Source: Eubacterium sp. UBA3279 (GTDB lineage: Bacteria; Bacillota; Clostridia; Lachnospirales; Lachnospiraceae). From it: a stretch of 21,319 nt of DNA. Below the pieces are notes generated by a model. That model was not told the DNA's origin. It saw only the letters and a program-made list of their open reading frames with translations, and searched no databases. Positions 5,555 through 11,765 of the stretch are shown here, piece after piece. Position 1 is the first letter of the stretch, and each line of letters starts with the position of its first letter. Position numbers and translations under genes: made by a program. Location: the NCBI GenBank assembly GCA_002361775.1, contig DETV01000110.1, positions 19,781 through 41,099 of the forward strand, read 5' to 3'.

Positions 5555-7186
5555 ATGATTGCAGCAAATAATGTAACGTTAAGAATTGGAAAAAAAGCTT
5601 TATTTGAAGATGTAAATATTAAATTTACAGAAGGCAACTGCTATGGTCTGATTGGCGCTAACGGAGCAGGAAAATCTACTTTTTTGAAAATCCTGTCCGG
5701 TCAGTTGGAAACTACGCATGGAGATATTACTATTACTCCAGGACAGAGATTGTCTTTCCTGCAGCAGGATCATTTCAAATATGATGCATTTTCTGTATTG
5801 GATACCGTAATTATGGGAAATGCCCGTCTCTATGAGATCATGAAAGAAAAGGAGACAATTTACGCAAAAGAAGATTTTACAGAAGAAGATGGTATTCGTG
5901 CCAGTGAACTGGAAGCTGAATTCGCAGAGATGGATGGATGGAATGCAGAGTCCGATGCAGAACAGCTTTTGAATGGTCTGGGTATTCCGACAGATATGCA
6001 TTACGCACAGATGTCTGATCTGAATGGTAGTGAGAAAGTGAAAGTACTTCTGGCTCAGGCATTGTTTGGTAATCCGGATATCCTGCTTTTGGACGAGCCG
6101 ACCAACCACTTGGATCTGGATGCGATTGCATGGTTGGAAGAGTTTTTGATTAATTTTGAAAATACCGTAATCGTGGTATCCCATGACCGTTATTTCCTGA
6201 ATAAAGTTTGTACTCATACGGCAGATATTGACTACGGTAAGATTCAGTTGTATGCAGGAAACTATGACTTCTGGTTTGAATCCAGTCAGTTGCTGGTAAA
6301 ACAGATGAAGGAAGCAAACAAGAAGAAAGAAGAAAAGATTAAGGAGCTGCAGGAATTTATTTCCCGATTCAGCGCCAATGCATCAAAATCCAAGCAGGCA
6401 ACTTCCCGTAAGAAAGCTTTGGAGAAGATTCAGTTGGAAGAGATTCGTCCATCCAGCAGAAAGTACCCTTACATTGATTTCCGTCCAAATCGTGATATCG
6501 GAAATGAAGTTCTCATGGTAGAAAATCTGTCCAAAACGATTGATGGTGTGAAGGTTCTGGATAATCTTACCTTTACTTTGGGAAGAGAAGATAAAGTAGC
6601 TTTTGTAGGTGGAAACGAACTGGCAAAAACAACACTGTTTAAGATCCTTATGGGTGAGATGGAGCCGGATGAAGGATATTATAAATGGGGTGTCACCACC
6701 TCTCAGGCTTATTTCCCTAAGGACAGTACAGAGGAATTTAATAATGAGCTGACTATCGTAGACTGGCTGACTCAGTATTCAGAGATTAAAGACGTTACTT
6801 ACGTTCGTGGTTTCCTGGGAAGAATGTTATTTGCCGGAGATGACGGAGTGAAAAAAGTAAAAGTACTTTCCGGTGGAGAGAAAGTTCGTTGTCTGTTATC
6901 TAAAATGATGATTTCAGGAGCAAATATTTTGCTTTTGGATGAGCCGACCAACCATTTGGATATGGAATCTATCACAGCTTTGAATAATGGTCTGATCAAA
7001 TTCCCAGGTGTGCTTTTGTTCGCATCTCATGACCATCAGTTTGTGGAGACTACAGCAAATCGTATTATGGAAATTATGCCAAACGGTTCTCTGATCGATA
7101 AGATCACTACCTATGACGAATATCTGGCCAGCGATGAGATGGCAAGAAAACGTCAGGTATATCTGATGCAGGAAGAAGATAATTAA
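5555..7186 (+). CDS. ABC-F family ATPase, YbiT-like
   Basis: A 543-residue cytoplasmic protein with two ABC domains and no membrane segments. ABC-F proteins act on the ribosome near the E site, either in translation or in antibiotic protection. Domain 1 has Walker A GANGAGKST (Lys40), a divergent signature LNGSEK (residues 156-161) and Walker B LLLDEPTNHLD. The linker is the charged helix around KKEEKIKELQEF followed by SRFSANASKSKQATSR, which with the overall order is typical of the YbiT subgroup. Domain 2 has a non-canonical P-loop, GGNELAKTT (352-360, Lys358), in place of GxNGxGKTT, with a normal LSGGEK and Walker B. There is no long C-terminal extension of the kind seen in some resistance ABC-F proteins. 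The start has AGAGGA upstream; a strong terminator follows at 7204. Confidence 0.9.
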   Translation: MIAANNVTLRIGKKALFEDVNIKFTEGNCYGLIGANGAGKSTFLKILSGQLETTHGDITITPGQRLSFLQQDHFKYDAFSVLDTVIMGNARLYEIMKEKETIYAKEDFTEEDGIRASELEAEFAEMDGWNAESDAEQLLNGLGIPTDMHYAQMSDLNGSEKVKVLLAQALFGNPDILLLDEPTNHLDLDAIAWLEEFLINFENTVIVVSHDRYFLNKVCTHTADIDYGKIQLYAGNYDFWFESSQLLVKQMKEANKKKEEKIKELQEFISRFSANASKSKQATSRKKALEKIQLEEIRPSSRKYPYIDFRPNRDIGNEVLMVENLSKTIDGVKVLDNLTFTLGREDKVAFVGGNELAKTTLFKILMGEMEPDEGYYKWGVTTSQAYFPKDSTEEFNNELTIVDWLTQYSEIKDVTYVRGFLGRMLFAGDDGVKKVKVLSGGEKVRCLLSKMMISGANILLLDEPTNHLDMESITALNNGLIKFPGVLLFASHDHQFVETTANRIMEIMPNGSLIDKITTYDEYLASDEMARKRQVYLMQEEDN

Positions 7187-7203
7187 AAAATAACAAGGTG
7201 ATA

Positions 7204-7252
7204 AAGGGGTTCTGACCGGAAATTATTCCGGCAGACCCCTTGTCTGTTTTTT
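7204..7252 (+). terminator. Strong intrinsic terminator after the ABC-F gene
   Basis: AAGGGGT (7204-7210) pairs with ACCCCTT (7235-7241), extended inside by CTG/CAG and CCGGAA/TTCCGG with an ATTA loop. T residues follow at 7247-7252. It begins 17 bases after the ABC-F stop codon. Confidence 0.9.
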
Positions 7253-7260
7253 GTGAGGAA

Positions 7261-7284
7261 ATGAACAATAGTTCATATGTTCAT
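7261..7284. promoter_or_regulatory. ArsR/SmtB-like operator candidate upstream of the CcdA-like gene
   Basis: ATGAAC (7261-7266), four bases, then GTTCAT (7271-7276) forms an inverted pair, followed at once by a further half-site ATGTTCAT (7277-7284). The half-site sequence and four-base separation resemble known operators of the metal-sensing ArsR/SmtB family, whose consensus is near ATGAACAnnTGTTCAT. No such regulator gene is in the window. It lies 31 bases before the start of the His-rich CcdA-like gene. Confidence 0.5.
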
Positions 7285-7314
7285 GAAAAATGAAGAGAAA
7301 GAAGGAGAATGTTT

Positions 7315-8136
7315 ATGACAGAATGGTTAAATATATTAGCAGAAATGATTCAGAAATATATGTGGGTGGCTCCGTTGTTGGCCTTACTGGCAGGGGTTCT
7401 TACCTCATTTACCCCCTGCTCTTTGTCCAGTGTGCCTATGGTAATCGCATATATCGGCGGATCGGCAAGAAAAGATACGAAAAAGGCATTTCGCCTGTCC
7501 CTTACCATGGCGCTGGGACTGGCGGTAACATTTCTGGCATTTGGGTCCGTGGCTTCAGTTTTAGGACATTTCATGCATAAAATCGGTACCTGGTGGTTTG
7601 TATTCCTGGGAGTGATCATGATTTTGATGGCTCTTCAGATCTGGGATGTGATTCATGTGATTCCAAATCATCCCCATGATCACGGCGAGGGGGAAGAGCA
7701 TGAAGGACACGGATGTGAGTGCCATGACCATCACCATCATCATGAGGAAGATCATCATCATCCTGTAGATTGTGAGGAAAATCATGGGAAATGCCATTGT
7801 GGCCCTAAAGTTAGTAAAAAGGGGTATCTGGGCGCGCTGTTTGCAGGAATGATCAGTGGAGCAGTATCTTCCCATTGTTCTACTCCGGTAATGATTGCCC
7901 TGCTGGCTATGGCGGCACAGTCCGGCAGTACCCTTTGGGGAATTTTTCTTCTCACCATGTTTGCAGTGGGACACAGCATTCTTCTTGTGGCAGCGGGAAC
8001 AAGTTACAGTGTGGTGGAAAAATGGATGTATGATCCCAGATATGAAAAAATCAGCAGAATCCTTCGCACCGTTATGGGCGTTGTGATTCTGCTGATCGGT
8101 ATTGCAATGATCTGGCTGGCTTTCTTCGGGGAATAA
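7315..8136 (+). CDS. CcdA/DsbD-like membrane protein with a His/Cys-rich loop
   Basis: A 273-residue membrane protein of the cytochrome-c-biogenesis CcdA (DsbD transmembrane) family, which moves reducing equivalents across the membrane through paired cysteines. Two internal halves are visible: TSFTPCSLSSVPMVIAYIGG (Cys35) and GAVSSHCSTPVMIALLAM (Cys188), with about three membrane helices each. Between them, residues 119-162 hold 16 His and 5 Cys, including a run of five His and several CxC/CxH groups, which strongly suggests metal binding. No thioredoxin domain is attached. AAGGAG (7302-7307) is seven bases from the ATG at 7315 and only one from that at 7309, so 7315 is chosen. The upstream dyad at 7261-7284 fits metal-responsive control. 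The direct partner is unknown; metal transport rather than electron transfer is an alternative. Confidence 0.82.
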   Translation: MTEWLNILAEMIQKYMWVAPLLALLAGVLTSFTPCSLSSVPMVIAYIGGSARKDTKKAFRLSLTMALGLAVTFLAFGSVASVLGHFMHKIGTWWFVFLGVIMILMALQIWDVIHVIPNHPHDHGEGEEHEGHGCECHDHHHHHEEDHHHPVDCEENHGKCHCGPKVSKKGYLGALFAGMISGAVSSHCSTPVMIALLAMAAQSGSTLWGIFLLTMFAVGHSILLVAAGTSYSVVEKWMYDPRYEKISRILRTVMGVVILLIGIAMIWLAFFGE

Positions 8137-8151
8137 TTTCCGGGAGGGGCG

Positions 8152-8805
8152 TCAGCCGGCAAACTCTCTGCAGCACGCTTCCAGTTGCTGGAAGAATACT
8201 TCTGCATGATAGCCGTCATTGACGGCATGATGAAATTCCACTGTCACCGGCATTTTCATTCTGTCGCCTGCGGCATGGTATTTTCCGATCATGACAAAGG
8301 GAATGAAACTGGTGTTGGGAGTGCCGTATTTTGTAAAAGAAGCTGGTTTTGAATAGCTGAGTCCGGTAAAGCTTGTATTCGGCATGATAGAAATATGGAC
8401 GTTATCCATAGAATCACTCTTGTCGAAGTACAGACTGTCACCGTTCTCGGCTTTTTCTTTATCTTCCAGAAAACGAATATAAAAATCAGAAAAATCTTCT
8501 GTATAAAGGGTTCTCTGATGGGTAAAAAGATGATCGGTATTTTTTCGCAAAACAGTATAATGAGCCTGTACCTGATCCCAGTATCCCACTTCTCCGGATA
8601 CTTTGGCATAGCGGTAATTTTGGTTTTTATTTACTGTTCTGGCAATACAATAACAGATGGAGGGATAAAATTTTCTCTGCTTTTCCTTCAAGGTCTGAAG
8701 AAATTCCGTGACGTCCAGTTCGGCAGTCAGAGTGTAAGTGTATCCGTCAAATGCGGTATAAATCTCTTTTCTGTCCCAATTGTCCAGATCAATGGGGTGA
8801 AACAT
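8152..8805 (-). CDS. Chloramphenicol acetyltransferase-like protein (type A fold)
   Basis: A 217-residue protein of the CatA/CAT family, which acetylates with acetyl-CoA as a trimer. It has the N-terminal FHPIDLDNWDRKE, the PSICYCIARTVN helix and the active-site segment VEFHHAVNDGYHA (His193 as general base, Asp197), equivalent to HHxxxDG of CAT enzymes. Overall length is normal. The family includes true chloramphenicol-resistance enzymes and many chromosomal relatives of unknown substrate, and resistance cannot be concluded here. A longer frame begins at 8859, but AAGGAG (8820-8815, minus) sits nine bases from the ATG at 8805. The gene is tail-to-tail with the CcdA-like gene with only 15 bases between them. 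Confidence 0.85.
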   Translation of the reverse strand: MFHPIDLDNWDRKEIYTAFDGYTYTLTAELDVTEFLQTLKEKQRKFYPSICYCIARTVNKNQNYRYAKVSGEVGYWDQVQAHYTVLRKNTDHLFTHQRTLYTEDFSDFYIRFLEDKEKAENGDSLYFDKSDSMDNVHISIMPNTSFTGLSYSKPASFTKYGTPNTSFIPFVMIGKYHAAGDRMKMPVTVEFHHAVNDGYHAEVFFQQLEACCREFAG

Positions 8806-8832
8806 AGATATATTCTCCTTTATAAAGATATT

Positions 8833-8876
8833 AAGGTCATAGACTATGTAGAGGTACATACACAGCCTATGACCTT
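8833..8876 (-). promoter_or_regulatory. Large nested dyad between nagB and the CAT-like gene
   Basis: A perfect 10-bp pair, AAGGTCATAG (8833-8842) and CTATGACCTT (8867-8876), encloses a second pair, TATGTA (8844-8849) and TACATA (8854-8859). It lies 28 bases upstream of the CAT-like start and 50 bases past the nagB stop. With no T run after it on the minus strand, it is a poor terminator. It could be an operator or an RNA hairpin in the CAT-like leader. Confidence 0.5.
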
Positions 8877-8925
8877 TTGTTAAGGGCGGACAAATTGTTT
8901 TATGCTGCTGTCCGTCTGAAAATAA

Positions 8926-9651
8926 TTACAGAAGAGAAGCAGCGTCTTCATCCACAACAATTGTTACATCAGGATGGAACTGCAGGATAGATGCAGGAAC
9001 CTGGGGAACAACAGGACCAAAGAAGGCTTTCTTTACGATCTCTGCTTTGTCTATTCCGCTGGCAACCAGAAGGATTTTTTTCGCTTTCATAATAGTTCCG
9101 ATACCCATGGTATATGCCTGAGTAGGAACGTCTTCAATCTTTTCGAAGAAACGGGCATTTGCCTGGATAGTGCTTTCTGTCAGATCCACACAGTTGGTAG
9201 TCTTCGGGAATTCATCTGCAGGCTCGTTAAATCCGATATGACCGTTGTGACCCAGTCCCAGAAGCTGAAGATCAACGCCGCCATAGCTTTCTACGATAGC
9301 TTCGTAATCGCTGCAGGCTTTTTCAGAATCAGGTTCTGTTCCATCCGGTACATGAGTTCTTGTTATGTCAATATTTACATGTTTGAACAGATGGTTCATC
9401 ATGAAATAGTAGTAACTCTGATCGTTTTCGTGATCCAGTCCACGATACTCATCCAGGTTTACAGTGGAAACTTCAGAAAAATCAAGATCTCCTTTTTTGT
9501 ACCAGTCGATCAGATTATCATAAGTTCCGATAGGAGTGGAACCGGTAGCCAGACCCAGCACACAGTTTGGTTTGCTGATGATCTGTGCGGAAATAATGTT
9601 TGCGGCTTTTCTGCTCATGTCTTCATAATTTTTTGTTACAATAATTCTCAT
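8926..9651 (-). CDS. nagB: Glucosamine-6-phosphate deaminase
   Basis: A 241-residue enzyme that converts glucosamine-6-phosphate to fructose-6-phosphate and ammonia, the entry of amino sugars into glycolysis. Conserved segments are LGLATGSTPIGTYDNL (phosphate binding), VNLDEYRGL (catalytic Asp) and LGLGHNGHIGFNEP (catalytic His and Glu). Asn stands where the Escherichia coli enzyme has Asp141; Bacillus-type NagB also has Asn there. Length matches short Firmicute NagB proteins rather than the 266-residue allosteric E. coli form. The start at 9651 has AAGGGGG eight bases upstream; the frame is open to 9708 but has no ribosome site there. An AraC-type regulator gene lies directly upstream on the same strand. 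Confidence 0.95.
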   Translation of the reverse strand: MRIIVTKNYEDMSRKAANIISAQIISKPNCVLGLATGSTPIGTYDNLIDWYKKGDLDFSEVSTVNLDEYRGLDHENDQSYYYFMMNHLFKHVNIDITRTHVPDGTEPDSEKACSDYEAIVESYGGVDLQLLGLGHNGHIGFNEPADEFPKTTNCVDLTESTIQANARFFEKIEDVPTQAYTMGIGTIMKAKKILLVASGIDKAEIVKKAFFGPVVPQVPASILQFHPDVTIVVDEDAASLL

Positions 9652-9670
9652 TGGAATGCCCCCTTTGGAT

Positions 9671-9715
9671 AATTGTATTTTCATCACAGCAATTGCATAT
9701 AATTGCATTACTATA
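9671..9715 (-). promoter_or_regulatory. Phased direct repeats and -10 element upstream of nagB
   Basis: On the plus strand, AATTGTAT (9671-9678), AATTGCAT (9691-9698) and AATTGCAT (9701-9708) start exactly 20 and 10 bases apart, that is, on the same face of the helix. A likely minus-strand -10 (TATAGT, 9715-9710) lies just before them, so the repeats cover the transcription start and leader of nagB. The -35 is weak. An operator is inferred; the binding protein is unknown, the adjacent AraC-type protein being an obvious candidate. Confidence 0.5.
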
Positions 9716-9757
9716 AAGGTATCCTATTTGGTGATAAAAAGCAAGTGTAAAATACAA

Positions 9758-10645
9758 TCAGTCGGAGAGCGCCTTGATGGAAGAAGCATACTCAGAGGGA
9801 GACATACCGGTTATTTTCTTAAATTGCCGGGAAAAGTAATGAATGGAAGTATATCCCAGATAATTGGATATTTCTGTGAAATTCTCCTGATTTTCCCGGA
9901 TCATCTGTTTTGCGGATTCAATTTTTAAATGAGAAAAATAATCAATGACTCCACACTGATTTTCTTCACGAAATAGTTTTTGAAGCCGGGAACGTCCCAC
10001 CAGATTGGCTTTACAGATTTCTTCAATGGTCAGTTGTTCACAGACGTGTTCTGACAGATAAGACGTCACTCTGGCATACAAAAGAGCATCATTTTTCTTT
10101 TTTACAGACTTCACTGTGGGGGCAGGATGTTTGCCGCTTTCTAACTGACGGATCAGAGAAAGGATCAATAGTTCCAGATGCAGTTTGATTATTTGCTCAG
10201 AACCGAAGGGAGCGGCAGATTTTCGTTCCATTTTTTGTGTGTATGGATCATCCAGCGGGGTGGCGATACATTGCTTGGCTTCATGAATAATTTTGGCGAG
10301 CAGAGTACGCTCATTTTCTCCGATGGATGTGATCAGATTTTCCATTTTTTTCATACAGGGAGACTGACAGCGGAAAGAAATCACTACCAGATTAGGAGCT
10401 ATTTTTCCATTTGCCTGTACACTGTGAAATTCGTTAGGTTTATGAAAAATAATCTGTCCCCGTTTCAGGGTATGTTTTCGCTCATCGGCGCAAACTTCCA
10501 CCTCTCCTTTGTCTACACAGAGAAATTCCCAAAAATCATGAGCTTCTCCGGAAAAATGATAGGTGCTGGTATATTCAAAATAGTGGATAGTGATAATCTC
10601 GGATATCTGTATCTCTTCCTGAAGTTTCAGGCTTTCAAAAGGCAT
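9758..10645 (-). CDS. AraC-family transcriptional regulator with cupin-type sensor domain
   Basis: A 295-residue regulator. Residues about 15-100 form a cupin-like sugar-sensing domain (YHFSGEAHDFWEFLCVDKGEVEV, then KRGQIIFHKPNEFHSV). A helical linker follows, and residues about 195-290 form the paired helix-turn-helix of AraC proteins (LTIEEICKANLVGRSRLQKLF and FTEISNYLGYTSIHYFSRQFKKITGMSPSEY). AAGGAGG lies nine bases before the ATG at 10645. It is placed between nagB (same strand, 106 bases downstream) and the divergently transcribed nucleotidyltransferase-kinase operon, so control of amino-sugar genes is likely but inferred. The ligand cannot be read from sequence. Confidence 0.9.
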   Translation of the reverse strand: MPFESLKLQEEIQISEIITIHYFEYTSTYHFSGEAHDFWEFLCVDKGEVEVCADERKHTLKRGQIIFHKPNEFHSVQANGKIAPNLVVISFRCQSPCMKKMENLITSIGENERTLLAKIIHEAKQCIATPLDDPYTQKMERKSAAPFGSEQIIKLHLELLILSLIRQLESGKHPAPTVKSVKKKNDALLYARVTSYLSEHVCEQLTIEEICKANLVGRSRLQKLFREENQCGVIDYFSHLKIESAKQMIRENQENFTEISNYLGYTSIHYFSRQFKKITGMSPSEYASSIKALSD

Positions 10646-10679
10646 TCATAACTACCTCCTTCACATGGTATTGAGACGA

Positions 10680-10696
10680 AAGATGCCAGGCATCTT
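10680..10696. promoter_or_regulatory. Perfect 17-bp palindromic operator candidate
   Basis: AAGATGCC (10680-10687), one central A, and GGCATCTT (10689-10696) form a perfect inverted repeat. It overlaps the first two bases of the -35 element of the rightward promoter and lies near the expected start point of the leftward one. A protein bound here could therefore control both directions. Confidence 0.6.
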
Positions 10697-10724
10697 GACA
10701 CCATTATATAAAATAAAGTATATT
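10695..10724 (+). promoter_or_regulatory. Promoter of the nucleotidyltransferase-kinase operon
   Basis: A consensus TTGACA (10695-10700) is followed after 18 bases by TATATT (10719-10724). The leader to the start codon at 10839 is about 105 bases and shows no evident structure. Confidence 0.75.
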
Positions 10725-10731
10725 TGTGCAA
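10703..10731 (-). promoter_or_regulatory. Promoter of the AraC-type regulator gene
   Basis: On the minus strand, TTGCAC (10731-10726) and a perfect TATAAT (10708-10703) are separated by 17 bases. It overlaps the rightward promoter face to face, so the two would compete for polymerase. Confidence 0.6.
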
Positions 10732-10838
10732 AGAAAAGTAAGAATTGTCTAAATCAAAAATTGAAAAAAAGTGCTAATCTTATAACAGAAGCAAAGGAAG
10801 ATTGGGACAGGGCAATGTTCAGAAAGGGTGGATGTAAA

Positions 10839-11762
10839 ATGAAAAAACCAGTATTGGTAATTATGGCAGCAGGAATGGGAAGTCGTTACGGTGGATTGAA
10901 ACAGATCGATCCCATCGATGAACAGGGACACATTATTATGGATTTTTCCATTTATGATGCAAAAAAAGCAGGATTTGAAGAAGTTATTTTTATTATCAAA
11001 AAAGAAAATGAGGAAGATTTCAAAGAGCGGATTGGAAATCGTATCAGCAAAATCATGAAAGTTTCCTATGTGTTCCAGGATATTCATAATCTTCCGGAAG
11101 GATATCAGGTTCCGGAAGGAAGAGTAAAACCCTGGGGAACAGGTCATGCGGTATTAAGCTGTCTGGGAACACTGGATGCGCCTTTTGCGGTTATCAATGC
11201 AGACGATTATTACGGAAGCCATGCATTCCAGATGATTTATGATTTCCTTACCACACATGAGGATGATGAAAAATATCATTATACCATGGTGGGATACGTT
11301 TTGGAAAATACACTTACAGAGAATGGCCACGTGGCAAGAGGTGTTTGCGTAACAGATGAAAATGGTTATCTTCAGGGAATTCATGAGAGAACAAGAATCG
11401 AGAGAAGAGGAGAAGGCGCTGCTTATACGGAAGACGAAGGAGAAACATGGATCACTATTCCGAAAGGAAGTACCGTGTCCATGAATATGTGGGGATTTTC
11501 CGCAAGCCTTTTGAAAGAACTGGCAGCTCGTTTCCCGGCATTTTTGGATGAGGCAATGAAGAGTAATCCAATGAAGGGAGAATATTTCCTTCCATCTGTA
11601 GTGGGAGAACTTTTGGCAGAGGATAAGGCTGATGTTCAGGTGCTGAAATCTCTGGATAAATGGTATGGAGTTACTTATAAAGAGGATAAACCGGTGGTTG
11701 TGAATGCAATTCAGAAAATGAAAAATGAAGGAAAATACCCGGAAAAATTGTGGGAGGAATAA
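10839..11762 (+). CDS. Sugar-phosphate nucleotidyltransferase (NTP_transferase family)
   Basis: A 307-residue nucleotidyltransferase. The N-terminus, VIMAAGMGSRYGGLKQ, is the GxGxR...K nucleotide-binding signature (residues 8-22), and VINADDYYGSHAF near residue 120 is the metal-binding Asp region. Other family segments are GHAVLSC and GEYFLPSVVGELL. Such enzymes join a sugar-1-phosphate to a nucleotide and release pyrophosphate. The kinase gene that follows by three bases would supply an N-acetylhexosamine-1-phosphate, so UDP-GlcNAc or UDP-GalNAc formation is a reasonable inference, not seen directly. The frame opens at 10665, but the ATG at 10839 starts the conserved domain and has AAAGGGTGG upstream. 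Its promoter is the TTGACA/TATATT pair at 10695. Confidence 0.85.
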   Translation: MKKPVLVIMAAGMGSRYGGLKQIDPIDEQGHIIMDFSIYDAKKAGFEEVIFIIKKENEEDFKERIGNRISKIMKVSYVFQDIHNLPEGYQVPEGRVKPWGTGHAVLSCLGTLDAPFAVINADDYYGSHAFQMIYDFLTTHEDDEKYHYTMVGYVLENTLTENGHVARGVCVTDENGYLQGIHERTRIERRGEGAAYTEDEGETWITIPKGSTVSMNMWGFSASLLKELAARFPAFLDEAMKSNPMKGEYFLPSVVGELLAEDKADVQVLKSLDKWYGVTYKEDKPVVVNAIQKMKNEGKYPEKLWEE

Positions 11763-11765
11763 AAA

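Noticed and set aside
3303..8805. Antibiotic-resistance island (APH-like, ABC-F and CAT-like genes in one region)
   Set aside because: The genes are on different strands with separate signals, belong to subgroups with many non-resistance members, and no transposase, integrase or flanking insertion sequence is visible.
8833..8876. Intrinsic terminator of nagB
   Set aside because: The stem is good but no T run follows it on the minus strand.
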